Shown here: positions 35,636 through 44,561 of the stretch, piece after piece
Position numbering within the stretch: the first letter of the stretch is position 1
How the letters are laid out: the number at the start of each line of letters is the position of its first letter
Origin: Bacteroidota bacterium
Lineage (GTDB): Bacteria > Bacteroidota > Ignavibacteria > OLB7
Length of the DNA stretch: 64,000 nt
NCBI GenBank assembly: GCA_018266795.1
Contig: JAFDZV010000006.1
Coordinates: 146,611-210,610, forward strand
Reading direction: 5' to 3'
The notes under the pieces: generated by a model
Databases searched by the model: none
The model's input: only the letters and a program-made list of their open reading frames with translations
What the model was told of the DNA's origin: nothing
Made by a program: the position numbers and the translations under genes

Positions 35636-36456
35636 CAGTGCCGGCTCCCCCCGTTGTGCCCGCGAAGCCAGCGATGCAGGCCTGCGCAGGCGGCGATGAA
35701 GTTCTCCGCATGCTCCAGCGGAAGTTGCGTTGCGGCATCGGAGAGCGCCTGCGAAGGATCCGGATGCGTCTCGAAGAAGACACCGTCCACTCCGGTTGCC
35801 ACCGCGGCGCGCGCAAGTGGAAGGATGAACTGCGGCTGTCCGCTGGAGACACCGGCAACGCTTGGAAGCTGCACGGAGTGGGTGGCATCGTAGACCACGG
35901 GAACGCCCGCCTCACGCATGATCACGAGCGACCGCATGTCCACTACAAGGTTGTGATAGCCGAACGTGGTGCCGCGCTCGCAGAGCATCACGCGGTGGTT
36001 CCCGGCCGCACGGGCCTTTGCCACGGCATGCCTCATATCCTCCGGCGCCGCGAACTGCCCCTTCTTGATGTTGACGGCCCTGCCGGTTCGCGCCGCCGCC
36101 TGGATCAGTTCCGTCTGCCGGCAAAGGAACGCCGGGATCTGCAGCACGTCCACGTAGTCCGCCGCCAGTTCCGCATCGGCCTCGGTATGGATATCGGTGA
36201 TGGTTGGAAGGCCGTTCGCGGCGCCGGCTGCCGCAAGCAGTTCCAGAGCGGTACGCTCCCCGATTGTCGCGAACGAGTCACCGCTCGTGCGGTTCGCCTT
36301 CTTGAACGATCCCTTCAGAATCAACGCAACACCGTGCCGCGCGGCAACGCCCGCGAGATGTTCGGCAACGGAGTGGATCATCTCCTCTCCCTCAACCAGG
36401 CACGGGCCGGCAATGAAGAAGATGTCGGAGGCAAGATCGAATGAACCGATGTGCAT
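35635..36456 (-). CDS. kdsA: 3-deoxy-8-phosphooctulonate (KDO-8-P) synthase
   Basis: Condenses arabinose 5-phosphate with phosphoenolpyruvate. The 273-aa TIM barrel has IAGPCLVEGEE, LKGSFKKANRTS, VNIKKGQFAAPEDM and CERGTTFGYHNLVVDM. Cys19 in the GPC motif marks the metal-dependent class; metal-independent enzymes carry Asn there. First gene of the kdsA-kdsD-lptC operon. Confidence 0.96.
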   Translation of the reverse strand: MHIGSFDLASDIFFIAGPCLVEGEEMIHSVAEHLAGVAARHGVALILKGSFKKANRTSGDSFATIGERTALELLAAAGAANGLPTITDIHTEADAELAADYVDVLQIPAFLCRQTELIQAAARTGRAVNIKKGQFAAPEDMRHAVAKARAAGNHRVMLCERGTTFGYHNLVVDMRSLVIMREAGVPVVYDATHSVQLPSVAGVSSGQPQFILPLARAAVATGVDGVFFETHPDPSQALSDAATQLPLEHAENFIAACAGLHRWLRGHNGGSRH

Positions 36457-36537
36457 AGGTCCCAAGAATACGATAACCGGGTGCGATCGTGCAACCACGC
36501 TCGCGGGCTGCGGCGGGCCCCCTCGAAGCCGCCAAGA

Positions 36538-36575
36538 AAAACTCCCTGACGGCATGTTCGCCCTCAGGGAGTTTT
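36538..36575. terminator. Bidirectional intrinsic terminator
   Basis: AAAACTCCCTGA (36538-36549) pairs perfectly with TCAGGGAGTTTT (36564-36575), giving a T tract on either strand. It lies 30 bp after the stop of the minus-strand barrel gene and 80 bp upstream of kdsA. Confidence 0.88.
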
Positions 36576-36604
36576 CGTGAAACGATACGATGCTCGACCG
36601 GCGA

Positions 36605-38062
36605 TTAACGGCCGCGCTCGCCGACTGCCGGCACCAGCGGATCGGAGCCGCGAAGCACTTCCTCGCCGTCGCTGATACCATCGTCGTCGGTATCGGCACG
36701 CAGCGGATCGGTACGGCGTCCCGGCGTGAGAATCTCCTGGCCGTCGCTCAGGCCGTCGCCGTCGGTGTCCGGATTGAGCGGATTCGTCTTGTACGTATTT
36801 ACCTCCAGGCCATCGCTCAGGCCGTCGCCGTCGGTGTCCGGGTTGAACGGATCGGTGTGGGTTACGTTCAACTCCAGCCCGTCGGGGATGCCGTCGCCAT
36901 CGCTGTCCAGTTCCGGGGTGAAGAGATTCTCCCCCTTCTCTATGAGCTCGTCGCCGAGATGAAGCGAAGGAGCGTAGCGAACGCTCAGGAACGGAGTGGT
37001 GCGGTTGTCGCCGCGCGATGCGCGATAGAAGATGTGCTCCAGATACTTCAGGCCAACCTCGATATCGAAGTTCCTGAAGTTCCGCAGGATCAGACCGCCG
37101 TTCACATCCTCGCCGGCAACTTCGAGATGCGCGATGTAGTCGTCGAAGCGATACCGGAACACGAGGAGCGGGTTCAGGCCGAGATCGTGCAGCCCGGAGG
37201 TATCGGTCCGCTCGTTGGCGAAGCTGTAGAAGAAGTTCAGGTACTTGGAGATCGGGCCGGAGCCTGCATACTGGCCGGAGCCGAGGCCGATGCCCGCGCT
37301 GAAGCCCTGGCGGGTGACGTAGCGAACCTCGCGCTGATGCTGCGGGATGCCGGGAAGCATCTTCATGCCGCGCACGTAGGAGTTGGTGTCCAGCGGAGGT
37401 GTACGGTAATTGCTGGTATCCACCAGACCGCGTCCCGCGTAGTTCGTGTCCACCATCGTCTGCATCGTTACCCAGGTCTCGAGGTCGTTTCCTCTCAGAT
37501 CCGGATAGGCCTTCTGGAGCACGGCGCGCATTTCGTTGCTGTCGAGCTTGCTGCCGAACCAGTATCCAACCACCACGCTGAAGGAGTTCTTCGGGGTGTA
37601 GATGCTGTTGTCCGCCTGCAGCAGCTTGAGCGGGTTGAAGTCGCGATCGGCCGAGAAGATGCCTTCCCAGCCAACCGATGCGCTCCAGCGGGAGGAGTCC
37701 GTACCGAAACCGGTTTCACCGATCCGGGGATTCCAGAACAGATAGGGAGAGAGCGAACCGGCGCGTGAATACGAGAGGCCGAGACGAATCTGCCACAGGT
37801 CCAGCGATACCTTCAAACGGCCATCGAATGAAGAATCGAAGGCGACATTGTGGTCAGCCTCGACCGGATCGAGCTGGCTGCGGAGCGGGCCGGTTACCGA
37901 ACCGCCCACCATGATGCGCCAGTCGTGATACTGCTCGAAGACGTGACGCATCTCGAAGACCTGTGCCCTCGCAGAAGGGGCAAGGCCAACGAGCGCAGCA
38001 ACAACCGTTGCCGCAGCAACAGCAGCGCAATGCGTCCGTTTGCACATACGTACAAGGCTCAT
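36605..38062 (-). CDS. Outer-membrane beta-barrel protein with C-terminal thrombospondin type 3 repeats
   Basis: About 485 aa. A signal peptide (ending SARAQ) is followed by roughly 340 residues of alternating strands typical of a barrel (GGSVTGPL, LGLSYSRAG, FRYRFDDYIAHLEVAG). Four thrombospondin type 3 calcium-binding repeats then follow (about residues 385-475, pattern DxDGDGLSDGLE). In many Bacteroidota proteins such repeats link to an OmpA domain, but here the protein ends just after them. Likely surface or periplasmic; role unknown. Starts at 38110 or 38062; I chose the one next to the signal peptide. Confidence 0.78.
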   Translation of the reverse strand: MSLVRMCKRTHCAAVAAATVVAALVGLAPSARAQVFEMRHVFEQYHDWRIMVGGSVTGPLRSQLDPVEADHNVAFDSSFDGRLKVSLDLWQIRLGLSYSRAGSLSPYLFWNPRIGETGFGTDSSRWSASVGWEGIFSADRDFNPLKLLQADNSIYTPKNSFSVVVGYWFGSKLDSNEMRAVLQKAYPDLRGNDLETWVTMQTMVDTNYAGRGLVDTSNYRTPPLDTNSYVRGMKMLPGIPQHQREVRYVTRQGFSAGIGLGSGQYAGSGPISKYLNFFYSFANERTDTSGLHDLGLNPLLVFRYRFDDYIAHLEVAGEDVNGGLILRNFRNFDIEVGLKYLEHIFYRASRGDNRTTPFLSVRYAPSLHLGDELIEKGENLFTPELDSDGDGIPDGLELNVTHTDPFNPDTDGDGLSDGLEVNTYKTNPLNPDTDGDGLSDGQEILTPGRRTDPLRADTDDDGISDGEEVLRGSDPLVPAVGERGR

Positions 38063-38388
38063 GCGAAATCCATCATGCATACGGGAAAGTGCAATGCCGA
38101 TGTACCCCAAGCATCATCGGCATCAGCGAAGCATCGTGTGTCCTCGATGTTCCGCGGTACGTTCCGGCAGTAAACCGGATGCGATCTGACAGATGCTTCC
38201 ACCAGGACCAAACCGCGTATCGGCCGAAGGCCGCGCAGTGCTTCACCGGCAGAAGCTCCAGAAGATGGCCACCGCGCGGAACACCGGTTCGAACGCTCCC
38301 CAATGAACGTTCGTTCCAGCCGCGCGGCCATCGGAATCATGATGCGTGAACGTGACGAAACAGGATTCGCCCCGGCCCGACGTGGTAT

Positions 38389-38838
38389 TCAGTGGACCGT
38401 GTCGTGCGAGTTCAACATCAACCTGCTCCCTCCGAAACTCACATCTCCGGATTCGGCGAGCAGCGAACTGACAAGCTCTTTCACCTCCGGCACGCCCAGC
38501 GCTTGATAGCCGCCATGTTGCGCGCGATTGATGATCATTTCGAACTCCCCTTCATTGAGAAGGCCGATCTGCATCATCAGCAGAAGGTAACCATAGGCTT
38601 CGGTACGGAACAGCATACGCTCCGTATCGTGCAATATGCGAAAGGACCTCGGTGACCTGGTGGCGTCTGCCTCTGTGCCGAAGACCGCACGGTCAGCAAT
38701 CCAACTGAACGCCATACCGATTTCAGCATCGGTGTATCCATTGGACGCCAGACCCTTCACGTCTATCGACTCGATTGGAATATCCTTGCGGATTTGGTTG
38801 ATGAGGTAAAGGATGATCTCGATAATCCTCTCATTCAT
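38389..38838 (-). CDS. DUF494 / Smg family protein
   Basis: 149 aa. It matches the small cytosolic Smg family: NERIIEIILYLINQIRKD at the start, NGYTDAEIGMAFSWI in the middle, and a later LHDTERMLFRTEAYGYLLLMMQIGLL. The molecular role of the family is unknown. The ATG at 38838 fits the family start; 38850 is possible. A GTTG-20-TATCTTCG promoter lies upstream. The 278-bp gap on the other side (38111-38388) contains nothing I recognise. Confidence 0.82.
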   Translation of the reverse strand: MNERIIEIILYLINQIRKDIPIESIDVKGLASNGYTDAEIGMAFSWIADRAVFGTEADATRSPRSFRILHDTERMLFRTEAYGYLLLMMQIGLLNEGEFEMIINRAQHGGYQALGVPEVKELVSSLLAESGDVSFGGSRLMLNSHDTVH

Positions 38839-38958
38839 TAGTTCGCCCATGAATAGGTCCCGTCATACAGGACCGTGACCAGGTCATCCTCCCTACTCCT
38901 CGTCGAAAACGAGGCCGCTCGATGGACATCGCCGACGTGAGGGCATCATCAGCCGGTG

Positions 38959-38990
38959 CGAAGATAGGGTGAAGATGTCATTCAGTCAAC
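38959..38990 (-). promoter_or_regulatory. Likely promoter of the DUF494 gene
   Basis: On the minus strand: GTTG (38990-38987), 20 bp, then TATCTTCG (38966-38959), one base off TAnnTTTG. The predicted leader is about 115 nt. Confidence 0.55.
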
Positions 38991-39013
38991 GTAAAGGGGG
39001 GCGGCCCCGAACT

Positions 39014-39439
39014 TTAATCATCCCGTGAAATTATGCTCAGATAGCGATCCTCGAGGCTTCTCATCGCCGCCCGCTCCGTCTCGGTGGCATCCTCGTGGCC
39101 GGCGAGATGAAGTGTTCCGTGGATCGCGAGACGCTGCACCTCCTCGTACAGCCCCACGCCGAACTCAGCCGCCTGCTCGCGGGCACGATCCACGCTGATG
39201 TAGATTTCCCCCTCTAACGGATCGTTTTCCAAGGGAAACGTGATTACGTCGGTATAGTAGTCATGCCCCAGATGTTCGCGATTCATGCCGAGGAGCTCCT
39301 CGTCGCTCACCAGAATCACCCGCACCTCCCCCCGCCGGATCTTCTCTCCGCGCAATGCCGCCGCCACGCCAGCTGCAACAGGCGCGCGGCGCAGGCGCGT
39401 GTTGGGATGCGCGTTGATAATCGTAATTGTATGCTTCAT
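39014..39439 (-). CDS. ybeY: Endoribonuclease YbeY
   Basis: Single-strand endoribonuclease needed for 16S rRNA 3' maturation and ribosome quality control. 141 aa, with the zinc-binding HGTLHLAGHED motif (HX3HX5H type) and DVITFPLE upstream of it. The start at MKHTI was chosen over an ATG five codons earlier. Confidence 0.93.
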   Translation of the reverse strand: MKHTITIINAHPNTRLRRAPVAAGVAAALRGEKIRRGEVRVILVSDEELLGMNREHLGHDYYTDVITFPLENDPLEGEIYISVDRAREQAAEFGVGLYEEVQRLAIHGTLHLAGHEDATETERAAMRSLEDRYLSIISRDD

Positions 39440-39600
39440 GCGGGAATCGGGCACGGACGGAACACGTCGGGGCCGCGCGATCGGAGCGGCCGCAGCCTAT
39501 CGTGTCCAGCGATGCGTTACTGAAATGCGGAGTGCGGGAACCGCGGGCGTTGCGCTCAGAGAGCGGCCGGGAATAGCCGTTCGCCGAAGCCGGCAACGAA

Positions 39601-40011
39601 TCAGGAGGGGATGTTCTCGGCAAGTGCAAGCTGCATTGCCGCCAGCAGTAGCGCCGGTTCGAGAGAGCTGAAGTCCGAGGCAAGCGTGGCACGATTCACA
39701 TTCGCGAAGAGCGAGCACGTACCGGATGCACCAACAACGAGCCCCGAGATACGGTCCCCTTCCTCGGCAACGAAGATCACTTCATCCGGCTCCACCGGAA
39801 CAAAGCGGGCAACATCGTGCAATTCGAAGTAGCCATGAACGGTATGTGCGGAGAGCACCAACGATTCGGCGCCAACGGGCGTCAGCGTGAGAACGATCGA
39901 TGACGCGCCAGCGCCTCCGCCGATCGAGAGAATCGTCTCGGCGCCGTTCGCCTCACGACGCGCGCCCAGGATGCCCGCGATGGCATCGATGACATCAGGA
40001 GTAAGCTTCAC
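39601..40011 (-). CDS. Hypothetical protein, roadblock/profilin-like length
   Basis: 136 aa, not recognised. It alternates predicted strands and helices (TILSIGGGAGASSIVLTLTP, VEPDEVIFVAEEGDRISGLVVG, then a helical end) with no signal peptide, no Cys-rich motif and no membrane segment. The size and the ISGLVVGASG strand are reminiscent of roadblock/LC7-type domains, a weak guess. It lies between ybeY and a repeat block. Confidence 0.55.
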   Translation of the reverse strand: MKLTPDVIDAIAGILGARREANGAETILSIGGGAGASSIVLTLTPVGAESLVLSAHTVHGYFELHDVARFVPVEPDEVIFVAEEGDRISGLVVGASGTCSLFANVNRATLASDFSSLEPALLLAAMQLALAENIPS

Positions 40012-40150
40012 TGCTCCAGCATTTGAGGGCTATGAACACGGACCAGGTGAGGATTCCCCGTCCGCATGTGAATGCACGTACCGTTCGATACGCGAGGAAT
40101 ATAGCCAAGGTGCCGCCCTCCGCAAAATTGTGCTGTTGCTCGTCGGGCTT

Positions 40151-40259
40151 GGGGCTTTGGTTTTGGAGCTTGGTTCTTGGGGCTCGGTTCTCGGAGCTTG
40201 GTTCTTGGAGCTTGGTTCTTGGGGCTTTGGTTTTGGGGCTTGGGGCTTGGAGCTTGGTT
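40151..40259. repeat. GGNNCTT heptamer array
   Basis: Fifteen consecutive heptamers in exact register (GGGGCTT, TGGTTTT, GGAGCTT, GGTTCTT, GGGGCTC, GGTTCTC and so on). The last complete one ends at 40255, then GGTT. This is the longest array of this family in the window. Confidence 0.9.
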
Positions 40260-40290
40260 TCGGTACCGAGCGCCCTCTCTGTCACCGTGG

Positions 40291-40360
40291 AAGCATAGGT
40301 CGCTCCCTGCGGGGAGCTCGGGATCGTTGGAGACCGCGCTTCTACAGATAGGGCGGAACC
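40291..40360 (-). repeat. Partial, diverged, inverted copy of the 134-bp element
   Basis: On the minus strand it matches the start of copies A and B: GGTTCC, CTATCTGTAG, the TCCAACGATC core, then AGCTCCCCGCAGGGA. Only one of the two inverted ends (CTACAGATAG on plus, 40342-40351) is present. Confidence 0.75.
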
Positions 40361-40388
40361 TGGCAATCAATCCGCTGAGAGCCCGAAG

Positions 40389-40583
40389 AACCAAGACCTA
40401 CAGCGAGGCACAGCCGAGCGTACCAACAACCATGACCTACAGCGACGCGCAGCCCAGCGTACCAACAACCATGACCTACAGCGAGGCACAGCCCAGCGTA
40501 CCAACAACCAAGACCTACAGCGACGCGCAGCCCAGCGTACCAACAACCAAGACCTACAGTGAGGCGCAGCCGAGCGTCCTAAC
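40389..40583 (+). repeat. 39-bp tandem repeat, five units
   Basis: Five adjacent units of 39 bp, differing by about two to six bases each. The core is TACAGCGAGGCRCAGCC followed by SAGCGTACCAAC. There are no spacers, so it is not CRISPR. The last unit differs at its end (CCTAAC instead of ACCAAC), and that change supplies the stop codon of the minus-strand hydrolase gene at 40579-40581. Single copies occur at 11959-12041, 14366-14425 and 15000-15056. Confidence 0.9.
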
Positions 40584-41379
40584 ACTCGTACATGTCGGGC
40601 CGCCGATCGGCGAAGAGATCGTTGAATGCATTGAATGCCTTCCCGCGCGTTGCAACCGGATCAGCATCGGCAACGATCCCCCGGGCCTCCGTCGGATCGG
40701 CGATGGAGAGAATCGCGCCGTTCATCCCGGTGATCCGGCTCTCGCCGGTGAAGCGAAGGGTCTCGCCGTTGCTGGTCTCCTCACCCGCACGGTTGGCGGT
40801 AACCACAATAACCTTGTTCTCGATCGCGCGCATCGCCATCGCAGGCCCCCAGAGAGAGGCCGCGGCAACCAGATTCGATGGGTGCGCAATCACATCGGCC
40901 CCGCGCAGCGCAAGCGTGCGCGAGGATTCGGGGAAGCGCCAGTCGTAGCAGATCATCGCGCCGATGCGATACCCCGCCCACTCCACCACGAAGAATCCGC
41001 TGTCCCCGGGCTCGAACACCAGATGCTCCTTGTAGAACAGATGGGTCTTGCGATAGACACGGGCGCTTCCGTCGGGAAGGGCGATCAGCGCTGCGTTGAA
41101 CAGACGGTCGCGCGCATCGCGTTCGGCGAAGCCACCCACAACAACGGTCTGATGTTCCGCAGCATAGCCGCGCATCCACGAACAGAATGCGCCGCGCTCC
41201 GGATCCTCCGCCAGCGGCAGCAGCTCCTCCCGATCGGTAAAGAAGTAGCCGGTGTTCGCCAGTTCCGGCAACACCAGGAGATCGGTGCGAACGGTACGGG
41301 TCAGTACATCGATCGTCGCAAGGTTGTCCCGGATGCCGGCGCGAACCGGTGAGTACTGTATCGCTGCCAGTGTAATCAT
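40579..41379 (-). CDS. Carbon-nitrogen hydrolase (nitrilase superfamily)
   Basis: Hydrolyses or transfers an amide or nitrile C-N bond. The 266-aa protein carries the full Glu-Lys-Cys triad: Glu39 (VLPELANTGY), Lys111 (YRKTHLFYKE) and Cys144 (MICYDWRFPES). It may be an amidase such as omega-amidase or an N-carbamoyl hydrolase; the substrate cannot be read from sequence. The C-terminal residues overlap the last 39-bp repeat unit, which contributes the stop codon. Confidence 0.9.
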   Translation of the reverse strand: MITLAAIQYSPVRAGIRDNLATIDVLTRTVRTDLLVLPELANTGYFFTDREELLPLAEDPERGAFCSWMRGYAAEHQTVVVGGFAERDARDRLFNAALIALPDGSARVYRKTHLFYKEHLVFEPGDSGFFVVEWAGYRIGAMICYDWRFPESSRTLALRGADVIAHPSNLVAAASLWGPAMAMRAIENKVIVVTANRAGEETSNGETLRFTGESRITGMNGAILSIADPTEARGIVADADPVATRGKAFNAFNDLFADRRPDMYEC

Positions 41380-41797
41380 GTTCGATAACGCTCGTCGTTG
41401 CTCATCACGAAACGAGGCGGGGATTGCCGCATTCGCTCCATTCCGCAAGGTAGCCCTTCGGACGGCAATCACAGCACGCCCGCCGGCACCACCGGAGAAC
41501 GCCACCGTTCATATCGGAACGCGATACGCCACATCTCAACCAATGCTTTGACACACCTTCGATTTCCCGAAGCATCATTGGGCAAAGGGCACCCACGGCT
41601 CGGTAATTACAAAAATTTCATCGCTTGGTTTATGGAGACCACTGCCGGGCGGGCGTAGATTGCGCCCCCTTCGTTGAGCACCCCTGCCCGTGCGTCACCA
41701 AATATCGCAGGGCATAGGCGGCTCCCCTGCCGCCGAGTATGGCAAGGTCACGCGACACGACCTTCGCCAGGTTCAACCCCAGATGTACCGAGACTCG
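41380..41797. other. Divergent intergenic region
   Basis: 418 bp between the minus-strand hydrolase and the plus-strand peptidase, so it must carry both promoters. I could not find a clear TAnnTTTG box. There is no repeat and no supported gene. Confidence 0.5.
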
Positions 41798-42715
41798 ATG
41801 AAACGATCCGTCCTCAGATACACCGTGGCCGCGCTGTTGTCGATCGTAACGGCGGTGGTCCTCTTCCATGCGCTGGGCCGCACGCCCGCTCGCGCAAGCT
41901 CTCCGGCCGTACTGCCGCTCCCTCCTCTCGCGGTCATTGCAGATTCGCTCCGCAGCGTAAGCTCCGCCCTCGACAATCGTATCCGTCTCCTCCGTCATGA
42001 GGATGCGTCGCTCGGCGCCCGCATCGCCATGCCCGTTCTCAGCTCCGCCCTGAGCGCCAATGCCCGGCTCTTCGTGGAACCGAACGGCAACGAGCTGCCG
42101 GTAACGCCGCGCAGCGATGCGTTCGAGTTGAACAACAGGATCGAGCGGCAGCAGAGCTACATCGATGCTCTCAACACCGCCATCGAACGGCACCGCGAAA
42201 TGCTGAACGCGCTCCCGACACTCACGCCGTGCAATGGAGTCTTCACGTCCGGCTTCGGCGTACGCGTGCATCCGATCAGCGGCGTGGAGAAGATGCATAC
42301 CGGTGTGGACATCGCGGCGCCGCGGGGCCGGCCGATTCATGCCTCCGGTGACGGCGTGGTATCGTTCGCCGGCGTGCGCCACGGCTACGGCAACGTGGTG
42401 GAGATCGATCACGGCTACGGTTATCATACACTGTACGGCCATGCGTCCGCGCTGCTGGTGAACGTTGGGGACACCGTGCGCCGCGGCGACCCCATCGCTC
42501 TTGTCGGCTCCACCGGCGCATCCACCGGCCCCCACTGCCACTACGAGGTAATGGTGGACGACACACGGGTGGATCCCGCACCGTTCCTTCTCGTTGCCCC
42601 GGTTGCGGATCCCGAAACCCTGGCGCCTCAGCATGCAACATCGAATGCCGCGAAAGGCAGGCATGCGCACGGCAAGGGAACGTCTCGCAGCGGCCGGCAC
42701 CATCGCCGGCGCTGA
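41798..42715 (+). CDS. M23-family peptidoglycan endopeptidase
   Basis: About 305 aa. An N-terminal signal anchor (VAALLSIVTAVVLFHALG) is followed by a helical, probably coiled-coil segment (residues 45-135). The LytM/M23 zinc peptidase domain (about 145-265) has the ligands HTGVD (His, Asp) and HCH near GPHCHYEV. The tail is His/Arg-rich and basic. It acts in the periplasm on cross-links or as a division regulator. MYRDSMKR five codons upstream is an alternative start. Confidence 0.9.
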   Translation: MKRSVLRYTVAALLSIVTAVVLFHALGRTPARASSPAVLPLPPLAVIADSLRSVSSALDNRIRLLRHEDASLGARIAMPVLSSALSANARLFVEPNGNELPVTPRSDAFELNNRIERQQSYIDALNTAIERHREMLNALPTLTPCNGVFTSGFGVRVHPISGVEKMHTGVDIAAPRGRPIHASGDGVVSFAGVRHGYGNVVEIDHGYGYHTLYGHASALLVNVGDTVRRGDPIALVGSTGASTGPHCHYEVMVDDTRVDPAPFLLVAPVADPETLAPQHATSNAAKGRHAHGKGTSRSGRHHRRR

Positions 42716-42779
42716 CGTGCGCCGCGGCTTCGGGTGATGCGCCACCCGCACCGCACTTGCAAACGTTTACGCACGCGAA

Positions 42780-42809
42780 GTCCCCGTTGGATCTGCATCC
42801 GGCGGGGAC
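42780..42809 (+). terminator. Hairpin after the M23 peptidase gene
   Basis: GTCCCCG (42780-42786) pairs with CGGGGAC (42803-42809), 65 bp past the stop. It is followed by GCGTTGTTT rather than a clean T run, so it is a weak terminator candidate. Confidence 0.45.
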
Positions 42810-42943
42810 GCGTTGTTTCATGGTACCCGGCCTCACGCCTTCGCCGCTCCGAATGCCTATATTGTGGCGCTACAGCGGGAGCGGCCCGCACGGCGTCCGC
42901 AGTCCGCATCATCCAATCCTCTCCTTCCTCTCGACAGCAGATA

Positions 42944-44515
42944 ATGCAGAAGATTGCCCGCGCACTCCTGAGTGTATATGACAAGACCGGCGTTGTTGAA
43001 TTTGCCCGCGAGCTTGCGGCGAACGGCGTGGAGCTGATCTCCACGGGCGGAACCGCGCGCACGCTGCGTGAGGCCGGCCTGGCTGTGGTGGATGTACGCG
43101 AGGTGACCGGCTCGCCGGAGATGATGGAGGGGCGCGTGAAGACGCTGCATCCGAAGATCCACGGCGGGCTGCTGGCGCTGCTGGACAACCCGGAGCACGT
43201 TGCGGCAATGCGGGAACATGGGATTGAATCGATCGATCTCGCGGTGATCAATCTCTACCCTTTCGAGTCCACGATGCGGAGCGAAGGTGCCACGCATGAA
43301 GAGATTGTGGAGCAGATCGATATCGGCGGCCCGGCAATGGTGCGCGCCGCCGCAAAGAACTACCGTTTCACAGCGGTGCTCACCAGCCCGCAACAGTACG
43401 ACGGCGTGCTTGCCGAACTCCGTTCCAGCGGCATGACGCTTGGCGACGCCTCGCGCCTGAACCTGGCTGCGGCGGCGTTCGCGCACACGGCCGCGTACGA
43501 TCGCATTGTTGCCGACTACTTCGCTGCAAAGGTGGCGGCAGCCGCGGATAGCGGCAAGGACCATCCCGCCTCACCCTTCGGCAGAGAACTCTCGATAGGC
43601 CTGCCGCTGGATCAGGCGCTGCGCTACGGCGAGAACCCGCATCAGCAGGCTGCGCTCTACGGCAGTTTCACCGATATCTTCCGGCAGCTTCACGGCAAGG
43701 AACTGAGCTACAACAACATCGTGGATATCGACGCCGCCGCGAAGCTCGTTCTGGAATTCGAGGAACCGACGGTGGTGATCGTCAAGCATACCAACCCCTG
43801 CGGCGTTGGAAGCGCCGCAACGCTGGCCGATGCGTGGCACAAGGCGTTTGCCACGGACGTCAAGTCCCCGTACGGCGGAATCGTTGCCGTGAACCGCCCG
43901 CTGGATCTGAAGGCGGCCGGGATCATCAACGAGATCTTCACGGAGGTCGTGATCGCGCCGTCGTTCCCGGAGGAGACACTGGAACTGCTCCGCCGCAAGC
44001 GCGACCGGAGGCTGATCGTTGCGAACTACGAGGCGCTGCGCGCATCGTTCGGCACGGAGGTGAAGTCCATTGCGGGCGGCGTGCTGGCGCAGACCTCCGA
44101 TGCGGCCATCATCGATGAAGGCACGCTGCGCGTTGCCACCAGACGCAAACCGACGGAGCAGGAGATGCGCGCGCTGATGTTCGCATGGCGCGTGGCGAAG
44201 CATGTGAAATCCAACGCCATCGTGTATGCATTGGAGGACCGAACACTGGGCATCGGCGCCGGGCAGATGTCGCGTGTGGACTCGGCCGCTACCGCTGCAC
44301 GCAAGGCAGCACTGGCCGGGCTGGATCTGGCAGGCTGCGCCGTTGCTTCGGACGCGTTCTTCCCCTTTGCCGATGGCCTGCTGGAAGCCGTAGAGGCCGG
44401 CGCAACGCTGGTGATTCAACCGGGGGGCTCCATTCGCGATCAGGATGTGATCGATGCTGCGGACGCGAACGATATTGCGATGGTCATGACCGGAATGCGC
44501 CATTTCCGCCACTGA
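42944..44515 (+). CDS. purH: Bifunctional AICAR transformylase / IMP cyclohydrolase
   Basis: Catalyses the last two steps of IMP synthesis. 523 aa. The N-terminal IMP cyclohydrolase (MGS-like) domain has LLSVYDKTGVVEFARELAA, LISTGGTARTL and GRVKTLHPKIHGG. The transformylase domain has LRYGENPHQQAALYG, VIVKHTNPCG and AGQMSRVDSA. Normal length. Confidence 0.97.
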   Translation: MQKIARALLSVYDKTGVVEFARELAANGVELISTGGTARTLREAGLAVVDVREVTGSPEMMEGRVKTLHPKIHGGLLALLDNPEHVAAMREHGIESIDLAVINLYPFESTMRSEGATHEEIVEQIDIGGPAMVRAAAKNYRFTAVLTSPQQYDGVLAELRSSGMTLGDASRLNLAAAAFAHTAAYDRIVADYFAAKVAAAADSGKDHPASPFGRELSIGLPLDQALRYGENPHQQAALYGSFTDIFRQLHGKELSYNNIVDIDAAAKLVLEFEEPTVVIVKHTNPCGVGSAATLADAWHKAFATDVKSPYGGIVAVNRPLDLKAAGIINEIFTEVVIAPSFPEETLELLRRKRDRRLIVANYEALRASFGTEVKSIAGGVLAQTSDAAIIDEGTLRVATRRKPTEQEMRALMFAWRVAKHVKSNAIVYALEDRTLGIGAGQMSRVDSAATAARKAALAGLDLAGCAVASDAFFPFADGLLEAVEAGATLVIQPGGSIRDQDVIDAADANDIAMVMTGMRHFRH

Positions 44516-44536
44516 TGCCGGATGCATCCATCCAAT

Positions 44537-44561
44537 CCGGAATTGGAATCCGAAATTCCGG
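44537..44561 (+). terminator. Hairpin after purH
   Basis: CCGGAATT (44537-44544) pairs with AATTCCGG (44554-44561), 20 bp past the purH stop. There is no T run immediately after it; TCAAAAAAATAC follows at about 44593. Confidence 0.45.

Larger units (their letters stand above)
40012..40578. other. Intergenic repeat region beside the nitrilase-family gene
   Basis: 567 bp without a gene. It holds, in order, a GGNNCTT heptamer array, a partial inverted copy of the 134-bp element, and a five-unit 39-bp tandem array that runs into the 3' end of the hydrolase gene. The apparent long frames on both strands here are read-through of repeats. Confidence 0.8.

Noticed and set aside
40389..40583. CRISPR array
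   Set aside because: The 39-bp units are directly adjacent with no spacers, and no cas gene is nearby.
40177..41352. Long plus-strand frame through the repeat block and the hydrolase gene
   Set aside because: It is antisense to a hydrolase with an intact Glu-Lys-Cys triad, and its first part is read-through of repeats.
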